This document shows positions 35,411-45,376 of a stretch of 54,865 nt of DNA, one piece after another. The notes under the pieces were generated by a model. It had not been told where the DNA came from and did not search any database. It saw only the letters and a program-made list of their open reading frames with translations. Numbering within the stretch: the first letter of the stretch is position 1; every line of letters begins with the position of its first letter. The position numbers and the translations under genes were made by a program. The DNA is taken from NCBI GenBank assembly GCA_049514575.1, contig JBEKUX010000014.1, forward strand, positions 1 to 54,865, given 5' to 3'. The stretch comes from BOG-1184 sp049514575. GTDB lineage: Bacteria > Fibrobacterota > Chitinivibrionia > Chitinivibrionales > Chitinispirillaceae.

Positions 35411-36511
35411 ATGAAGGCAATCAATAATGCGAGGGGCGATACAAACGTCAAAGTGCTTAGAATGACGGTGTTTTTTTTTATTGCCTTTGGGGCTGCTGGA
35501 TTTTACTACTTGATAGTCAATATGCAGTCGTTTATTGCGCATAATCCGAATAAATTGGAGCTTTATTATAAACAGGCAAAAAGGTTCAACCCTGAACAAA
35601 AAACCGAATTTCTAAAAAGTCATGCTGGATTTTGGGTGTATCAGTCATATTTTCTGGCAGGTGGCGTGCCTTTAAAAAAAATTGATCTGCTTGAATTAAA
35701 GGATAACGGTATTATTTGGGAGGTCATTGAATGGGACGTAAAAATGCCTTCAGGGAAAGAATCTGGGTACTATCAGATTCGCACAGGGTATGTTGAACCT
35801 TATGGCCTCTTTAAAAACGATACTCTGGGCGATGCATATACTATTCACCAATCGTTTATCACCGCCAGTGACACCTGTTTTGGCGGCTGGAATTTTCTTG
35901 ATTTGTGGGTAATCAGAAAAGAAGGCGAATCGCTTGTTATTTGCAAACGCAAATACGATCCTTACAAAGGTGTGATACGAGATTTTTTTCCTTATGGCAT
36001 GATAGACCTTGTCGGCTTAGGGGGAAGCAAAGAAAATAATTTTATTAAAAAAACAGGTACTGGAGCCGTAGGCGTACAAATCGAATTGAAAACCTCAGTT
36101 CCCGGTGTGAAAAGGGTAGATTCCGGATCGATGCATACAAATGCCCTTATATTGCCTGACTGCCTTGAAATGAACAGCCTTAACGATGTCGTTAAAAAAG
36201 AATTGTTTCATGAATACTCTTGCCGCTTATCAAAAGCATTCAGTCTTGACAGTGCAGTTTTATATTTAGACCGCTATTATCAACCGTTATTTTTCTATGA
36301 ACGATTCCGGCTATTTCCGCGTCCCATACCATCTGCCGTCGGTATTTCTTTTTCTATTAAAGTCGATGGGACGATTGATACTATTCAAATAGTTTCTCCG
36401 AAAAGTATAGATAAGATGTTCCATGATGATTTAATCCGCGAGATGAGGACGTGGCATTTCCCGCTACCCGATGAAGTGATACGGGTAACTCATACGTTCA
36501 CAATGCCTTAG
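35411..36511 (+). CDS. Membrane-anchored protein with TonB-C-like end, unknown function
   Basis: A 366-residue protein: a short N-terminus, one membrane helix (TVFFFIAFGAAGFYYLIVN) and a long extracytoplasmic part. The middle shows no family I recognise. The last ~70 residues (VGISFSIKVDGTIDTIQIVSPKS, then EMRTWHFPLP) match the strand pattern of TonB C-terminal or AgmX-type domains. ATG at 35411 follows GGGGAAGGAACT. Another anchored protein with such an end lies 2.7 kb downstream. Confidence 0.65.
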   Translation: MKAINNARGDTNVKVLRMTVFFFIAFGAAGFYYLIVNMQSFIAHNPNKLELYYKQAKRFNPEQKTEFLKSHAGFWVYQSYFLAGGVPLKKIDLLELKDNGIIWEVIEWDVKMPSGKESGYYQIRTGYVEPYGLFKNDTLGDAYTIHQSFITASDTCFGGWNFLDLWVIRKEGESLVICKRKYDPYKGVIRDFFPYGMIDLVGLGGSKENNFIKKTGTGAVGVQIELKTSVPGVKRVDSGSMHTNALILPDCLEMNSLNDVVKKELFHEYSCRLSKAFSLDSAVLYLDRYYQPLFFYERFRLFPRPIPSAVGISFSIKVDGTIDTIQIVSPKSIDKMFHDDLIREMRTWHFPLPDEVIRVTHTFTMP

Positions 36512-36616
36512 TGATCCTGACTTAATAATTGGAATAAATTAATCGACTTTTAACTTTCGGTAATGTATACTGAATAAAAGGCCCTGCTAACCCCATAGTC
36601 ATAGGGCACACATCAT

Positions 36617-38995
36617 ATGAATTTTGATCCGCTGCAATCCAGTATTGCAAAAATAGGGCGTTTGCTGTCAGACGTATTGAAAGTCCTCAATAACAGCATG
36701 CCCGAAAATCTTACCCATAACGTTTATTTGCCTAATATCCCATTCAAGAAAAACGAAGATTTTTTGCCGGCCTTGGAAGCGGTAACGAAGGAATTACACT
36801 CTATTCGAGACCGGATTGATAGATACCAGAAACTTTCACTATTGAGGATCGAAATGTGGAAGGCAGCCACAGAAGACCAGGTATCGGAAGAAAAACTTAT
36901 TGAAAAGCTTCTCTATATGGTTGGGCCGGCGCTAAATTTAAGTCGGTGCAGTTACTTTGTCATTTTACCGGACAAATTCGAAGCGCGTTGTACTCTACAG
37001 TGGTATAAAGATCCGACATGTGAAGCAAAGTCAAGCACGTTGCCGAATGATGTCGTCAGCCAATTCATAGGGAAAGAATATGTCGCCATATATGAAGATG
37101 TCCCGACAGAGAAGAAACAGTCAGAAATCACTGCGCTTTTGCATCGGTATAACGTTAAGTCCTTTCTTGCTGTTCCCTATGATGGACCATGGTCTGTGCG
37201 TGGAATATTAACCTTTTCAGATTGCGATACGGTAAGAAAATGGACACAAACCGAAACCGGCATTTTAATCGAGATTGCCCATATCGTTTCTGCGAAATCC
37301 GCTCAGATAAAAGCTGAACAGGCGGCCAGAGAAGCAAAGGCGCGGCTGGAAAATCAGGTAAAGATACGGACGGCCGAATTGGCCGCCGCAAATCAATACC
37401 TCCGGAACGATATTGAGGAGCGGGAAAAAATGCAAAAAGCGCTTGCAGAAGAAAAGGAGCTTCTTACTATTACGTTGAGAAGTATCGGCGAGGCAGTCAT
37501 TACCGTTGATTCGAAAAATTGTATCGTACTCTTTAATAAGGCGGCCGAAGTATTGACGGGATGTTCATTTGAAGAGGCGGTTGGGAAAAAGATAGAAACC
37601 GTGGTACAGGTATTTGATGAGAAAAATGATACGGAAAAGAATGTTAGATTTATTGAGAATTGCCTTATAGTGTCTGGGCATAAAGCTGAAAATCGGGGGG
37701 TCCTTCGTTCGCGCAGCGGTAGAGAGCCGTTAATTATTTACCACGTAGCGCCTATCTCAGTGCAGAATGAATATGGAGGTGCAGTAGTGGTGCTTCGCGA
37801 TATTACGCAAAGTTGCTTGCAGGAAGAAGAGCTTCTTAAAATAAAAAAACTTGAATCAGTCGGTGTGCTTGCCGCTGGAATTGCGCATGATTTCAATAAC
37901 CTTTTAACCGGTATAACGACCTATCTGTTCATGGCAAGAATGAATGCTTCCGCAAATAAGGAGGCTTGTTCGCTGATAAATGAGGCCGAAAAAGCGGCAT
38001 TCAAGGCAACAGCATTGACCAAACAACTTTTATCATTTGCGAAGGAATCTCCTTCGATAAGAGAAACCGCATCCATAAAACAAGTAATACTTGATACGGT
38101 CGGGTTCTGTCTGTGCGGATCAAATGTCGATTATCGTCTCGACCTGCCCGATGATCTTTTCCCGGTTGAAATCGATAAGGGGCAGATAGATCAGGTAATA
38201 AATAATCTGATCCTCAATGCGGTGCAGGCAATGCCTGATGGCGGAACAGTAACCGTCAAAGGCGAGAATTTTCTTCTTGCTGCAACGGATACTGCAGCAG
38301 TTCCTTCAAGAATTATTCCGCTTTTACCGGGGAAATACGTAAAAATATCGGTACACGATGAAGGTGTCGGTATTCCCAGGGAACACTTGGAACGTATTTT
38401 TGACCCTTTTTTCACCACGAAAGAAAGCGGTACCGGATTAGGTTTGACTGCTGCGTATTCAATTGTCAAACGTCACGGCGGGCATATCTATGTAGAAACC
38501 GTTCCGGAGAAAGGTTCTGTTTTTACGTTTTACCTGCCGGCATCAGATAAAACCGTTAATAATAAAACGACGGAAGATCTACTATTGAATAAAGGTTCCG
38601 GAAAAGTGCTGGTAATGGATGATGATTTAATCGTCCGCACGGTTGTTGAGACGCTTTTAAAAAAGGCCGGTTATACCCCGGTAGGTGTTTCGAACGGAAC
38701 ACAAACTCTTACGATTTACACGGAAGCACTGTCGCAGAAAGAACCCTTTCTTGTGACTATTATGGACCTGACGATTCCCGGGGGTATGGGCGGCAAAGAA
38801 ACGGTAAAAAAACTTCGTGAGATCGACCCTCTGGCAAAAGTTATCGCATTCAGCGGTTATTCTAATGATCCCATATTTACTGATTTTAAAGAATACGGAT
38901 TTGATGGAGTAATTTCAAAGCCTTTCAGTATAGAGGAGTTTCTGCGTACGATTACCACGGTTCTTTCATTGCCCGCAGCCGTCAACCACGCGTAG
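36617..38995 (+). CDS. Hybrid sensor histidine kinase (GAF, PAS, kinase, receiver)
   Basis: A 792-residue soluble hybrid kinase. Order: N-terminal helical region; GAF domain ~90-215; coiled coil ~220-275; PAS ~275-395 (ITVDSKNCIVLFNKAAEVLTG); phosphoacceptor His424 in GIAHDFNNLL; ATPase domain with NNLILNAVQAMP (N box), DEGVGIP (G1), FDPFFTTK (F) and GTGLGL (G2); receiver ~670-785 with acidic pocket VMDDD and phosphoacceptor Asp717 in IMDLTIPGG. The missing membrane segments point to a cytoplasmic signal. No separate output regulator is adjacent. Confidence 0.93.
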   Translation: MNFDPLQSSIAKIGRLLSDVLKVLNNSMPENLTHNVYLPNIPFKKNEDFLPALEAVTKELHSIRDRIDRYQKLSLLRIEMWKAATEDQVSEEKLIEKLLYMVGPALNLSRCSYFVILPDKFEARCTLQWYKDPTCEAKSSTLPNDVVSQFIGKEYVAIYEDVPTEKKQSEITALLHRYNVKSFLAVPYDGPWSVRGILTFSDCDTVRKWTQTETGILIEIAHIVSAKSAQIKAEQAAREAKARLENQVKIRTAELAAANQYLRNDIEEREKMQKALAEEKELLTITLRSIGEAVITVDSKNCIVLFNKAAEVLTGCSFEEAVGKKIETVVQVFDEKNDTEKNVRFIENCLIVSGHKAENRGVLRSRSGREPLIIYHVAPISVQNEYGGAVVVLRDITQSCLQEEELLKIKKLESVGVLAAGIAHDFNNLLTGITTYLFMARMNASANKEACSLINEAEKAAFKATALTKQLLSFAKESPSIRETASIKQVILDTVGFCLCGSNVDYRLDLPDDLFPVEIDKGQIDQVINNLILNAVQAMPDGGTVTVKGENFLLAATDTAAVPSRIIPLLPGKYVKISVHDEGVGIPREHLERIFDPFFTTKESGTGLGLTAAYSIVKRHGGHIYVETVPEKGSVFTFYLPASDKTVNNKTTEDLLLNKGSGKVLVMDDDLIVRTVVETLLKKAGYTPVGVSNGTQTLTIYTEALSQKEPFLVTIMDLTIPGGMGGKETVKKLREIDPLAKVIAFSGYSNDPIFTDFKEYGFDGVISKPFSIEEFLRTITTVLSLPAAVNHA

Positions 38996-39169
38996 CTTTT
39001 CGATTGACCTTTAACAGTATTTCGACTTACAAATACAGTAACATATTTATCTGTTGTTCCGTTATATATGATGAACACTTAAGTGTAGCTTCGTTCAAGG
39101 CAGCGGAGCTTGTCCCGGGATACTTGGAATAGTTGCCGACAACGCGAACTTTTCGCCACGGAGGATGCT

Positions 39170-40297
39170 ATGGCTGAGTTATCCCTTGTATATCGGAACG
39201 GCATGGTTGTTGCGCAATCGTATGCCGATGAGGATGATGAAAACAGCAGTCCCGAAAGAATACTGACGGTCGAAGAGTTTATTGAACGATTGCGTGACCG
39301 GACAGATATTTTCGGGGTCGAGAAAAATTACCGGTTGAGGAAAACAGAACTTGTCGCACTGTTTATAGCAGTGCTGGCTGGAATGTGGCTTACTTCAGTT
39401 AAAGCACTAAAAAATCAATCCGATAATCATGTCCCTGATTACAAAACGATAGACATGGTCGTCATCGTTAAACCCGGCTTTATTGACCGTACGGCGCCCA
39501 GTTTTTCAAAATCTGAAGTGCCAAAACCGACTGTCGCGGAAATTGGCAGGAAAGTACTGCGGACATCCCGCCAAGCCATAGTTAATCGTGACGTGCATTC
39601 AGAAGGCAGCGGTGTAGGCAGTACTCGTTCCCGCATCTCCAGGATAGGAATAATCGGCATGCTCTCCGGATATATACGCGGGAAGGATGTAGTCGGGGGT
39701 GAATTACTCGGCAAAGGTGGATTTGCATCAGGAATAGATGCAATATTATCCGGTATGCGGCAAGGATTAAAAAATGACGGCGGTTCGGGCCCAATGGTGA
39801 GAAGAGGCCTCCAAGGCATTGGTTTCGCCCAAGGGTATGGACCAAGCGGATTTAACGGTCCCGGCACCGGAGGAATTGATGATATAATCAATAACCTCAT
39901 GGCATCAAGCGAGTCGGAAGCTCCTCTTTCTTTGAAGACGGGTCCACCTATTCACCTGAATGCACATGTTGCAGTGCCGGATGGAAGCGGAAAAATAAAA
40001 GGGGATGGCCGCAGCAAGTCGGAGATCATGCGAGTAGTGTTGCAGAACTTAGGAGCACTTCGTTACGCTTATAACCGGTGTCTGCGTGAAAAACCTGGCA
40101 TTAAAGGCAAAATCACCATCAAGTTTGCTATCGATGAAATCGGAAATGTTATTTATTGCGAGGTAATTGAATCTTCAATGGGTGATAAGGACCTAGAGTC
40201 AATAGTTACCGGCAAAATCATGCGCTGGAAGTTTGACAGGATAGACAAACCCGGTGATATCACGGAAGTGGTATATCCCTTCGTGTTCTCCACGTAG
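39170..40297 (+). CDS. AgmX/PglI C-terminal-domain membrane protein
   Basis: A 375-residue protein with a ~60-residue acidic cytoplasmic start, one membrane helix (VALFIAVLAGMWLTSVKAL), a Gly-rich linker (many GG and GKGG segments) and a C-terminal TonB-like domain (IMRVVLQNLGALRYAYNRCL, KITIKFAIDEIGNVIYCEVI, MRWKFDRI). This layout is that of AgmX/PglI or TonB-like proteins of myxobacteria and Fibrobacterota, associated with envelope-spanning energy transfer or gliding. ATG at 39170 is fixed by GGAGG 5 bases upstream; a TTG at 39110 is rejected. No ExbB/ExbD partner is adjacent. Confidence 0.8.
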   Translation: MAELSLVYRNGMVVAQSYADEDDENSSPERILTVEEFIERLRDRTDIFGVEKNYRLRKTELVALFIAVLAGMWLTSVKALKNQSDNHVPDYKTIDMVVIVKPGFIDRTAPSFSKSEVPKPTVAEIGRKVLRTSRQAIVNRDVHSEGSGVGSTRSRISRIGIIGMLSGYIRGKDVVGGELLGKGGFASGIDAILSGMRQGLKNDGGSGPMVRRGLQGIGFAQGYGPSGFNGPGTGGIDDIINNLMASSESEAPLSLKTGPPIHLNAHVAVPDGSGKIKGDGRSKSEIMRVVLQNLGALRYAYNRCLREKPGIKGKITIKFAIDEIGNVIYCEVIESSMGDKDLESIVTGKIMRWKFDRIDKPGDITEVVYPFVFST

Positions 40298-40430
40298 GGC
40301 GATTACGGTCGTCGGGAGGGACAGGGTATAAAAAAGTCCCCCTTGCTTAACCACTGCCGGGGAAAATAAATTAGAAAATGGTAAGTTCTCCGGCCGGATT
40401 CAGTCGCCTATTAACCGGAGGTCGGTAACC

Positions 40431-40910
40431 GTGGAAGAATATGAATTTAAAAAAACATACGACAACAATGCCAAAAGGCTTTATAACTTTATTCTTTGGA
40501 CAACAGGTAATAGGGCAGTTTGCGACGATATATTGCAGAATGTCTTTCTTAAGGTATGGCGCTGTTCCACAGTACCAGCGGATACTGACGAGCGGATCGC
40601 ATGGCTCTACACCATAACCCGTAATGCATGCATTGATTATTTCAGAGGCTTAAAACGATTTTCCCAATACAACGACGCTGTCGGTGGCATCGTCGAGAGA
40701 CCTGAGCATGAGGACGATGGCAAACTGGCCTGGCACGAAGTGGCACAACTGCCTGAAACCGACCGTGCCATTATATATCTCCATCTGAAAATGGGATATT
40801 CTTACAGCGAAATCGGTCGATTTCTGGAAATAACCGAAAATCACGTGCGCGTCAAGATTTTCAGGGCGTTACGTAAACTTCGTGCTATTCTGACGAGGAA
40901 GGGTATATGA
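40431..40910 (+). CDS. ECF-type RNA polymerase sigma factor
   Basis: A 159-residue sigma-70 family factor of group 4. Region 2 shows the DDILQNVFLKVWR and AWLYTITRNACIDYFR signatures; region 4 shows DRAIIYLHLKMGYSYSEIGRFLEITENHVRVKIFRALRKLR, a helix-turn-helix binding the -35 element. GTG start at 40431 with GGAGG ~9 bases upstream. The stop overlaps the next gene (ATGA), the classic layout of a sigma factor with its own anti-sigma factor. Confidence 0.9.
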   Translation: MEEYEFKKTYDNNAKRLYNFILWTTGNRAVCDDILQNVFLKVWRCSTVPADTDERIAWLYTITRNACIDYFRGLKRFSQYNDAVGGIVERPEHEDDGKLAWHEVAQLPETDRAIIYLHLKMGYSYSEIGRFLEITENHVRVKIFRALRKLRAILTRKGI

Positions 40911-41257
40911 ATATTTTTTTTAATGGTGAGCATCCTTCGGAAGAACAGCTCATGGAGCTGGCTGTATCAGACGCGGCACCTGGAATTAAGGAACACACGG
41001 ACAACTGTCCATTGTGTACTAAAACCGTAAAAGAATTCCGGGAAGTACGGAAACTGGTAGCATCGCTTCAAGACGAAGAAGTGCCTCTGCAGACCGAACA
41101 ACGGATTCTGAATATCATGCATCACAACCGTCATGATGGTATTTTTTCAGGTCTGCAGACACTTTTTGCCAACCCTTTCCTCATTGCGCTTGTCGTAGCT
41201 ATTGTAGTAATCCTTCTCTATTTCTTGGTCGGGTCGGAAGTGTTCAAGGGTCCATAA
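40907..41257 (+). CDS. Membrane anti-sigma factor (zinc-finger type)
   Basis: A 116-residue protein with the HxxxCxxC anti-sigma zinc motif (EHTDNCPLC, residues ~29-37) in the cytoplasmic half and one membrane helix near the C-terminus (FLIALVVAIVVILLYFLVG). It should hold the ECF sigma encoded just before it at the membrane. Its extracytoplasmic tail is only a few residues, so the signal is probably sensed by a partner or within the membrane. Confidence 0.85.
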   Translation: MNIFFNGEHPSEEQLMELAVSDAAPGIKEHTDNCPLCTKTVKEFREVRKLVASLQDEEVPLQTEQRILNIMHHNRHDGIFSGLQTLFANPFLIALVVAIVVILLYFLVGSEVFKGP

Positions 41258-41424
41258 ACAGATTAATAAATCATATTGCAGATAGATATTCCTGCTCAAG
41301 TATCTTATTATGTTGAAGTTTGAAAAAAAACGCTTGGGAGCAGACTGATCAGACTAATGAACGATTATTTATAGCGAATTGGCGATAACAGTATATGATG
41401 GTATCGTTCTGTAGCACAGAATAC

Positions 41425-43311
41425 TTACCCGTTCTTTATAAATTCTTTTATTCTCTTCGCGATACTTCTCGGATCAAGCGAAAGCGAGGTAAGGAGCTTA
41501 TCAATTTCACCATGGGGAATAAATTCGTCGGGCAGGCCCAGTCGTAAAAATCGCGGCATAATCTTCGGGTTACATACCGAAGCAAGTTCCAGTACTCCTG
41601 ATCCAAACCCACCTTGAAGCGCATTGTTTTCGAGTGTGACGAAATGTGAGTATTCTGAGAAAAGACGTTCATAGAAAGCACGATCAAGTGGTTTGGCAAA
41701 ACGGGCATCGATGATGGTCGGATTAATATCGTCTGATTTAAGCAGATCGGCCGCCGCCACCGCTGACTTGAAAAAATCTCCGAGAGCAATTATCGCACAT
41801 TTCGACCCCTTACGGACTAATTCCGGTACACCAAGGGGAATTTCGAGTGACGATTTTGAAATAGGTTCACCAGGTCCGCATCCACGTGGATAGCGTATAA
41901 ATGAAGGCCCCTTCGTATAAACAAGGGCGGCATTGAGCATCCAGTAAAGATACTTTTCATCGCGCGGCGCCATAATAACGGCACCAGGAATGCTTCTGAG
42001 AAACGATAAATCAAAGGACCCGTGATGTGTGGGGCCATCATCGCCTACCAGTCCCGCGCGATCAATACAAAAAACTACCGGCAGATTATCGAGAGCAACG
42101 TCATGAATTATCTGGTCGAACGCTCGCTGTAAAAAGGTCGAATATATCGCAACAACAGGACGCAATCCCTTGAGGGCCAGGCCTGCTGCAAAAGTTACCG
42201 CATGCTGTTCGGCAATACCGACATCGAAAAATCGGTCGGGAAACTCTCTGCTGAATTTTTCAAGACCGGTACCGTCACGCATGGCGGCAGTAACCGCAAC
42301 GATATCCGGACGTTCGCGGGCAAGTTCGATAAGCATGTTCCCGAATAGCTCGCTATAGGAGGGAATTTTACTTTTAACAATGATCGTTTCCCCTGTTGTT
42401 TTAGAGAAAGATCCTATGCCATGGTACTTTACTGCATTCTCTTCTGCAAAGCTATAGCCCTTGCCTTTTCTGGTAATGATATGGACGAGTGCCGGTCCTT
42501 TCGAAAACTGCATGAGGGATTTGAAAACCTCGACCATTTCACTGATGTTATGGCCGTTAATCGGACCGAGATAACGGATACCCATATCCTGAAACAGCTT
42601 TCCCGGAATGAGCAGGTGCTTAAGTGAATCGTCGATGCTGTGAACGACGCTTCGTATGCCTTTCCCGACATTGGAGAGCGTTCCGAGCATGTCCCAGATT
42701 TCGGATTTGATCTTATAGTATCGTTTGTCCGTGATAACACGGGTAAGATAGCGTGAGAGTGCGCCTACATTACGGGAGATAGACATTTCATTATCATTGA
42801 GCACCACAGTAAGGTTAGTTGCACTTGATCCCAGGTTATTGAGTCCTTCAAATGCCAGCCCGCCGCTGAGTGCTCCGTCGCCGATAATTGCAACGACTTC
42901 ATGTTTCTGCTTGAGAATGTCCCGACCAATTGCCAAACCCAAGGCAACACTGATCGAGGTAGAAGCATGACCCGCGGAAACCGCATCAAATTCACTTTCT
43001 GAAACTCTTGGAAACCCGCTGATTCCGCCAAATTGCCGCAGAGTGTCAAAATTATTACGTCTGCCGGTTAGAATTTTATGCGTATAGGCCTGGTGCCCGA
43101 CATCCCATACCAGCTTATCTTCAGGTGTATTATAAACATAATGGAGGGCGATAGTCAGTTCGACAGTACCTAAACTTGGCGCCAGATGTCCTCCTGTCCG
43201 GCTAACGACGTCGATCATAAGTTCACGGATTTCTTCAGCAAGATGCGGCAGAGCCTCAGGAGGTAGTTTACGCAAATCGGAAGGGGAATGAACCGTTTCA
43301 AGAAATTTCAC
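41425..43311 (-). CDS. dxs: 1-deoxy-D-xylulose-5-phosphate synthase
   Basis: Condenses pyruvate and glyceraldehyde-3-phosphate in the first step of the MEP isoprenoid pathway, with TPP. The 628-residue protein shows VWDVGHQAYTHKILTGR, the TPP motif IGDGALSGGLAFEGLNN, SVHSIDDS-type middle region, DVGIAEQHAVTFAAGLA with the catalytic Glu, and DRAGLVGDDGPTHHG. GTG start at 43311 follows AGAGGA. It lies downstream of dnaA on the same strand. Confidence 0.95.
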   Translation of the reverse strand: MKFLETVHSPSDLRKLPPEALPHLAEEIRELMIDVVSRTGGHLAPSLGTVELTIALHYVYNTPEDKLVWDVGHQAYTHKILTGRRNNFDTLRQFGGISGFPRVSESEFDAVSAGHASTSISVALGLAIGRDILKQKHEVVAIIGDGALSGGLAFEGLNNLGSSATNLTVVLNDNEMSISRNVGALSRYLTRVITDKRYYKIKSEIWDMLGTLSNVGKGIRSVVHSIDDSLKHLLIPGKLFQDMGIRYLGPINGHNISEMVEVFKSLMQFSKGPALVHIITRKGKGYSFAEENAVKYHGIGSFSKTTGETIIVKSKIPSYSELFGNMLIELARERPDIVAVTAAMRDGTGLEKFSREFPDRFFDVGIAEQHAVTFAAGLALKGLRPVVAIYSTFLQRAFDQIIHDVALDNLPVVFCIDRAGLVGDDGPTHHGSFDLSFLRSIPGAVIMAPRDEKYLYWMLNAALVYTKGPSFIRYPRGCGPGEPISKSSLEIPLGVPELVRKGSKCAIIALGDFFKSAVAAADLLKSDDINPTIIDARFAKPLDRAFYERLFSEYSHFVTLENNALQGGFGSGVLELASVCNPKIMPRFLRLGLPDEFIPHGEIDKLLTSLSLDPRSIAKRIKEFIKNG

Positions 43312-43455
43312 TGAAGGTCCTCTGCTTTTTCAGAACAGGAAATACCACTATTTTCCATTTTTTAATGCTCAGTGCTAACCTTTTAAAGATACCTTAGGGA
43401 GGGAAATCGTGCAAGAACCACCGTTTTCTTAAATTTACTTGGCGGCCGTATTTCT

Positions 43456-44841
43456 TTAGTGGGAATTGATCGCAGTCTCTATTGTCCCGACTTTGTTCCG
43501 CAACGCCGAATCATTTTTCAATTCACTTTCGATTTTTTTGCAGGAGTGAATCACTGTAGAATAATCACGCCCTCCGAAATCGAGGCCTATCGTTCTGAGC
43601 GATTGATTGGTCAGCTTTTTGCAGAGATACATGGCAACTGAACGTGGAAAAGAAACATCACGTTTGCGTGTATGGGCACTCAGCTGATTTGAACTGATAC
43701 CAAAAGCATCAGCAACTTTCTGTTGGATGCGTTTTATTGAAATGCGTTCATTTTTTCTTGAAATGACGTCACTGCAGAGTTCTTGCGCGACTTCGAGTGT
43801 AATATCTTTTCCGGTAAATGACGACGATGCGATTAACTTGATGAGAGTCCCTTCAAGTTCACGCACATTTGATGTAATATTGTTTGCGATAAATTGAACT
43901 ACTTCATTTGGAAGCGATAAACCGTCGTTTTCTGCTTTCTGACGGATTATCGCCATGCGTGTTTCGAGGTTGGGCGGCTGAATATCAGCAATAAGCCCTC
44001 CCATAAAGCGGCTGATGATATGTTCCATCATGTCCGGTATTTTATCGGGGGGGCGATCCGATGAAAGAACTATCTGTTTTCTTTCCAGCAGCAACTTGTT
44101 GAAAATGCGATAAAATTCTTTCTGCGTTCCTTGCTTGCCGCTGAAAAAGTGGATATCATCTATAAGAAGCAAGTCAACGGAACTGAATTTTTTATAAAAC
44201 GAAATGGAATCCTTTCGATGAACGACATAATTGATATATTGAGTGGAAAATTCTTCGCTGGTAAGATAGACTACATGATCTGCAGTACCTTCAGTCTGGG
44301 CAAAATGTCCGACAGCTTGAAGCAGATGTGTTTTCCCTAATCCTGTGCCGCCGTATATAATAAGGGGATTAAATGTCGTTTTCCCCGGTGCCTCGGCAAC
44401 CGCCAGAGAAGCAGCATGTGCCATCCGGTTACTGTCGCCGACAACAAAACGCTCGAATATATAATTCGGATGAAATTGCTGAAGCGTATCTACCAAGCGT
44501 GGAACTTCCTGGATACGGGAATTGCTCAATTCTTCACAGATTGGTTCTACAATTTTCCATTCTTTCTGCGTCGGAACAAAGGAAATCCTGTTATAGGGGA
44601 CGTTTATTTCATTTAATATCTCTTTAATAAGAAAAGAAAAATGCTCCTCGATGAAGTCGGCAAAAAACTGATTAGGTACAAGAATATTTGCTATGCCGTT
44701 ATTTAGCGAAAAATCAGTGGTTCGAAACCATGTCTCGTAGCTTGAGGGTCCTATTTTTTCACTTATTTTTTGCAGACATATTTGCCACGGAGATTCTGGC
44801 GATACTTCATGTAAGTTTTGCGATGAGTTTGTTTTAAACAT
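43456..44841 (-). CDS. dnaA: Chromosomal replication initiator protein DnaA
   Basis: Binds DnaA boxes and melts the origin. 461 residues: domain I (~14-95), a short linker, AAA+ domain III with Walker A GGTGLGKT (164-171), Walker B LLLIDDIHFF (225-233) and SSDRPPDKI, and DNA-binding domain IV. The domain IV signature reads GGRDYSTVIHS (423-433) instead of the usual GGRDHTTVxHA, so two of the box-contacting positions (His to Tyr, Thr to Ser) are changed. ATG at 44841; a DnaA box begins one base upstream of it. Confidence 0.96.
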   Translation of the reverse strand: MFKTNSSQNLHEVSPESPWQICLQKISEKIGPSSYETWFRTTDFSLNNGIANILVPNQFFADFIEEHFSFLIKEILNEINVPYNRISFVPTQKEWKIVEPICEELSNSRIQEVPRLVDTLQQFHPNYIFERFVVGDSNRMAHAASLAVAEAPGKTTFNPLIIYGGTGLGKTHLLQAVGHFAQTEGTADHVVYLTSEEFSTQYINYVVHRKDSISFYKKFSSVDLLLIDDIHFFSGKQGTQKEFYRIFNKLLLERKQIVLSSDRPPDKIPDMMEHIISRFMGGLIADIQPPNLETRMAIIRQKAENDGLSLPNEVVQFIANNITSNVRELEGTLIKLIASSSFTGKDITLEVAQELCSDVISRKNERISIKRIQQKVADAFGISSNQLSAHTRKRDVSFPRSVAMYLCKKLTNQSLRTIGLDFGGRDYSTVIHSCKKIESELKNDSALRNKVGTIETAINSH

Positions 44842-45376
44842 GTTATCAACATTCTCTCAACTAATGATAAAAGCAACTTTAAAATTATATATTAAAAATC
44901 AAACACATTACAACTCGGTACAAGGTATTATTGTAATTGAATTGTTATCAATATGTTAAAGATATTTTTATTATCTATCGTATTAAAAAATCATTAATTC
45001 AATAATTTATCAACAATCTTTCAACTAATTATTAACACATTGTTATCAACACATATTTTTTACGTTTGTTGGTGAAGAATATACTATTCTAGTTGGTGAT
45101 GTCAAAGAAAATATTTATAAAAATAATTACGGGTTAAAAATATCGAAAAACAGGCCTGTTTTTGGCATATTGACAAAACAGATTCGGCGAATTACAAACA
45201 TGGTGAAGAATTGGATACAGCTTTAAATTACTCAATGTAAAGAAAAAAGATTTAACTGGCTTGTTCAAGCAAAACGCGGGCCGATTTTTGTGGATTTATA
45301 TTTCGGGAAAGATGCCTGATCTTTCAACCGAAACAAAATGTGGCGATTTAAACCGTTTCGAAAAAACATGGTAGTA
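44842..45376. other. Probable replication origin (oriC) upstream of dnaA
   Basis: A 535-base stretch with no convincing gene. It holds three exact TTATCAACA boxes, one mismatch from the E. coli TTATCCACA box, at 44843-44851, 45007-45015 and 45043-45051, plus TTATCAATA at 44945-44953, all in one orientation. The 44870-45130 part is very AT-rich and could be the unwinding element. A perfect 18-base palindrome built on ACAGGCCTGT lies at 45146-45163. dnaA is directly adjacent, the most common oriC position. Confidence 0.75.

Noticed and set aside
39110..39169. TTG start 20 codons upstream for the AgmX-like protein
   Set aside because: ATG at 39170 is preceded by GGAGG at 5 bases and fits the acidic start of such proteins.
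45170..45198. TTGACA with a TACAAA 17 bases on, as a plus-strand promoter
   Set aside because: No plus-strand gene follows; the match is likely chance in AT-rich DNA.
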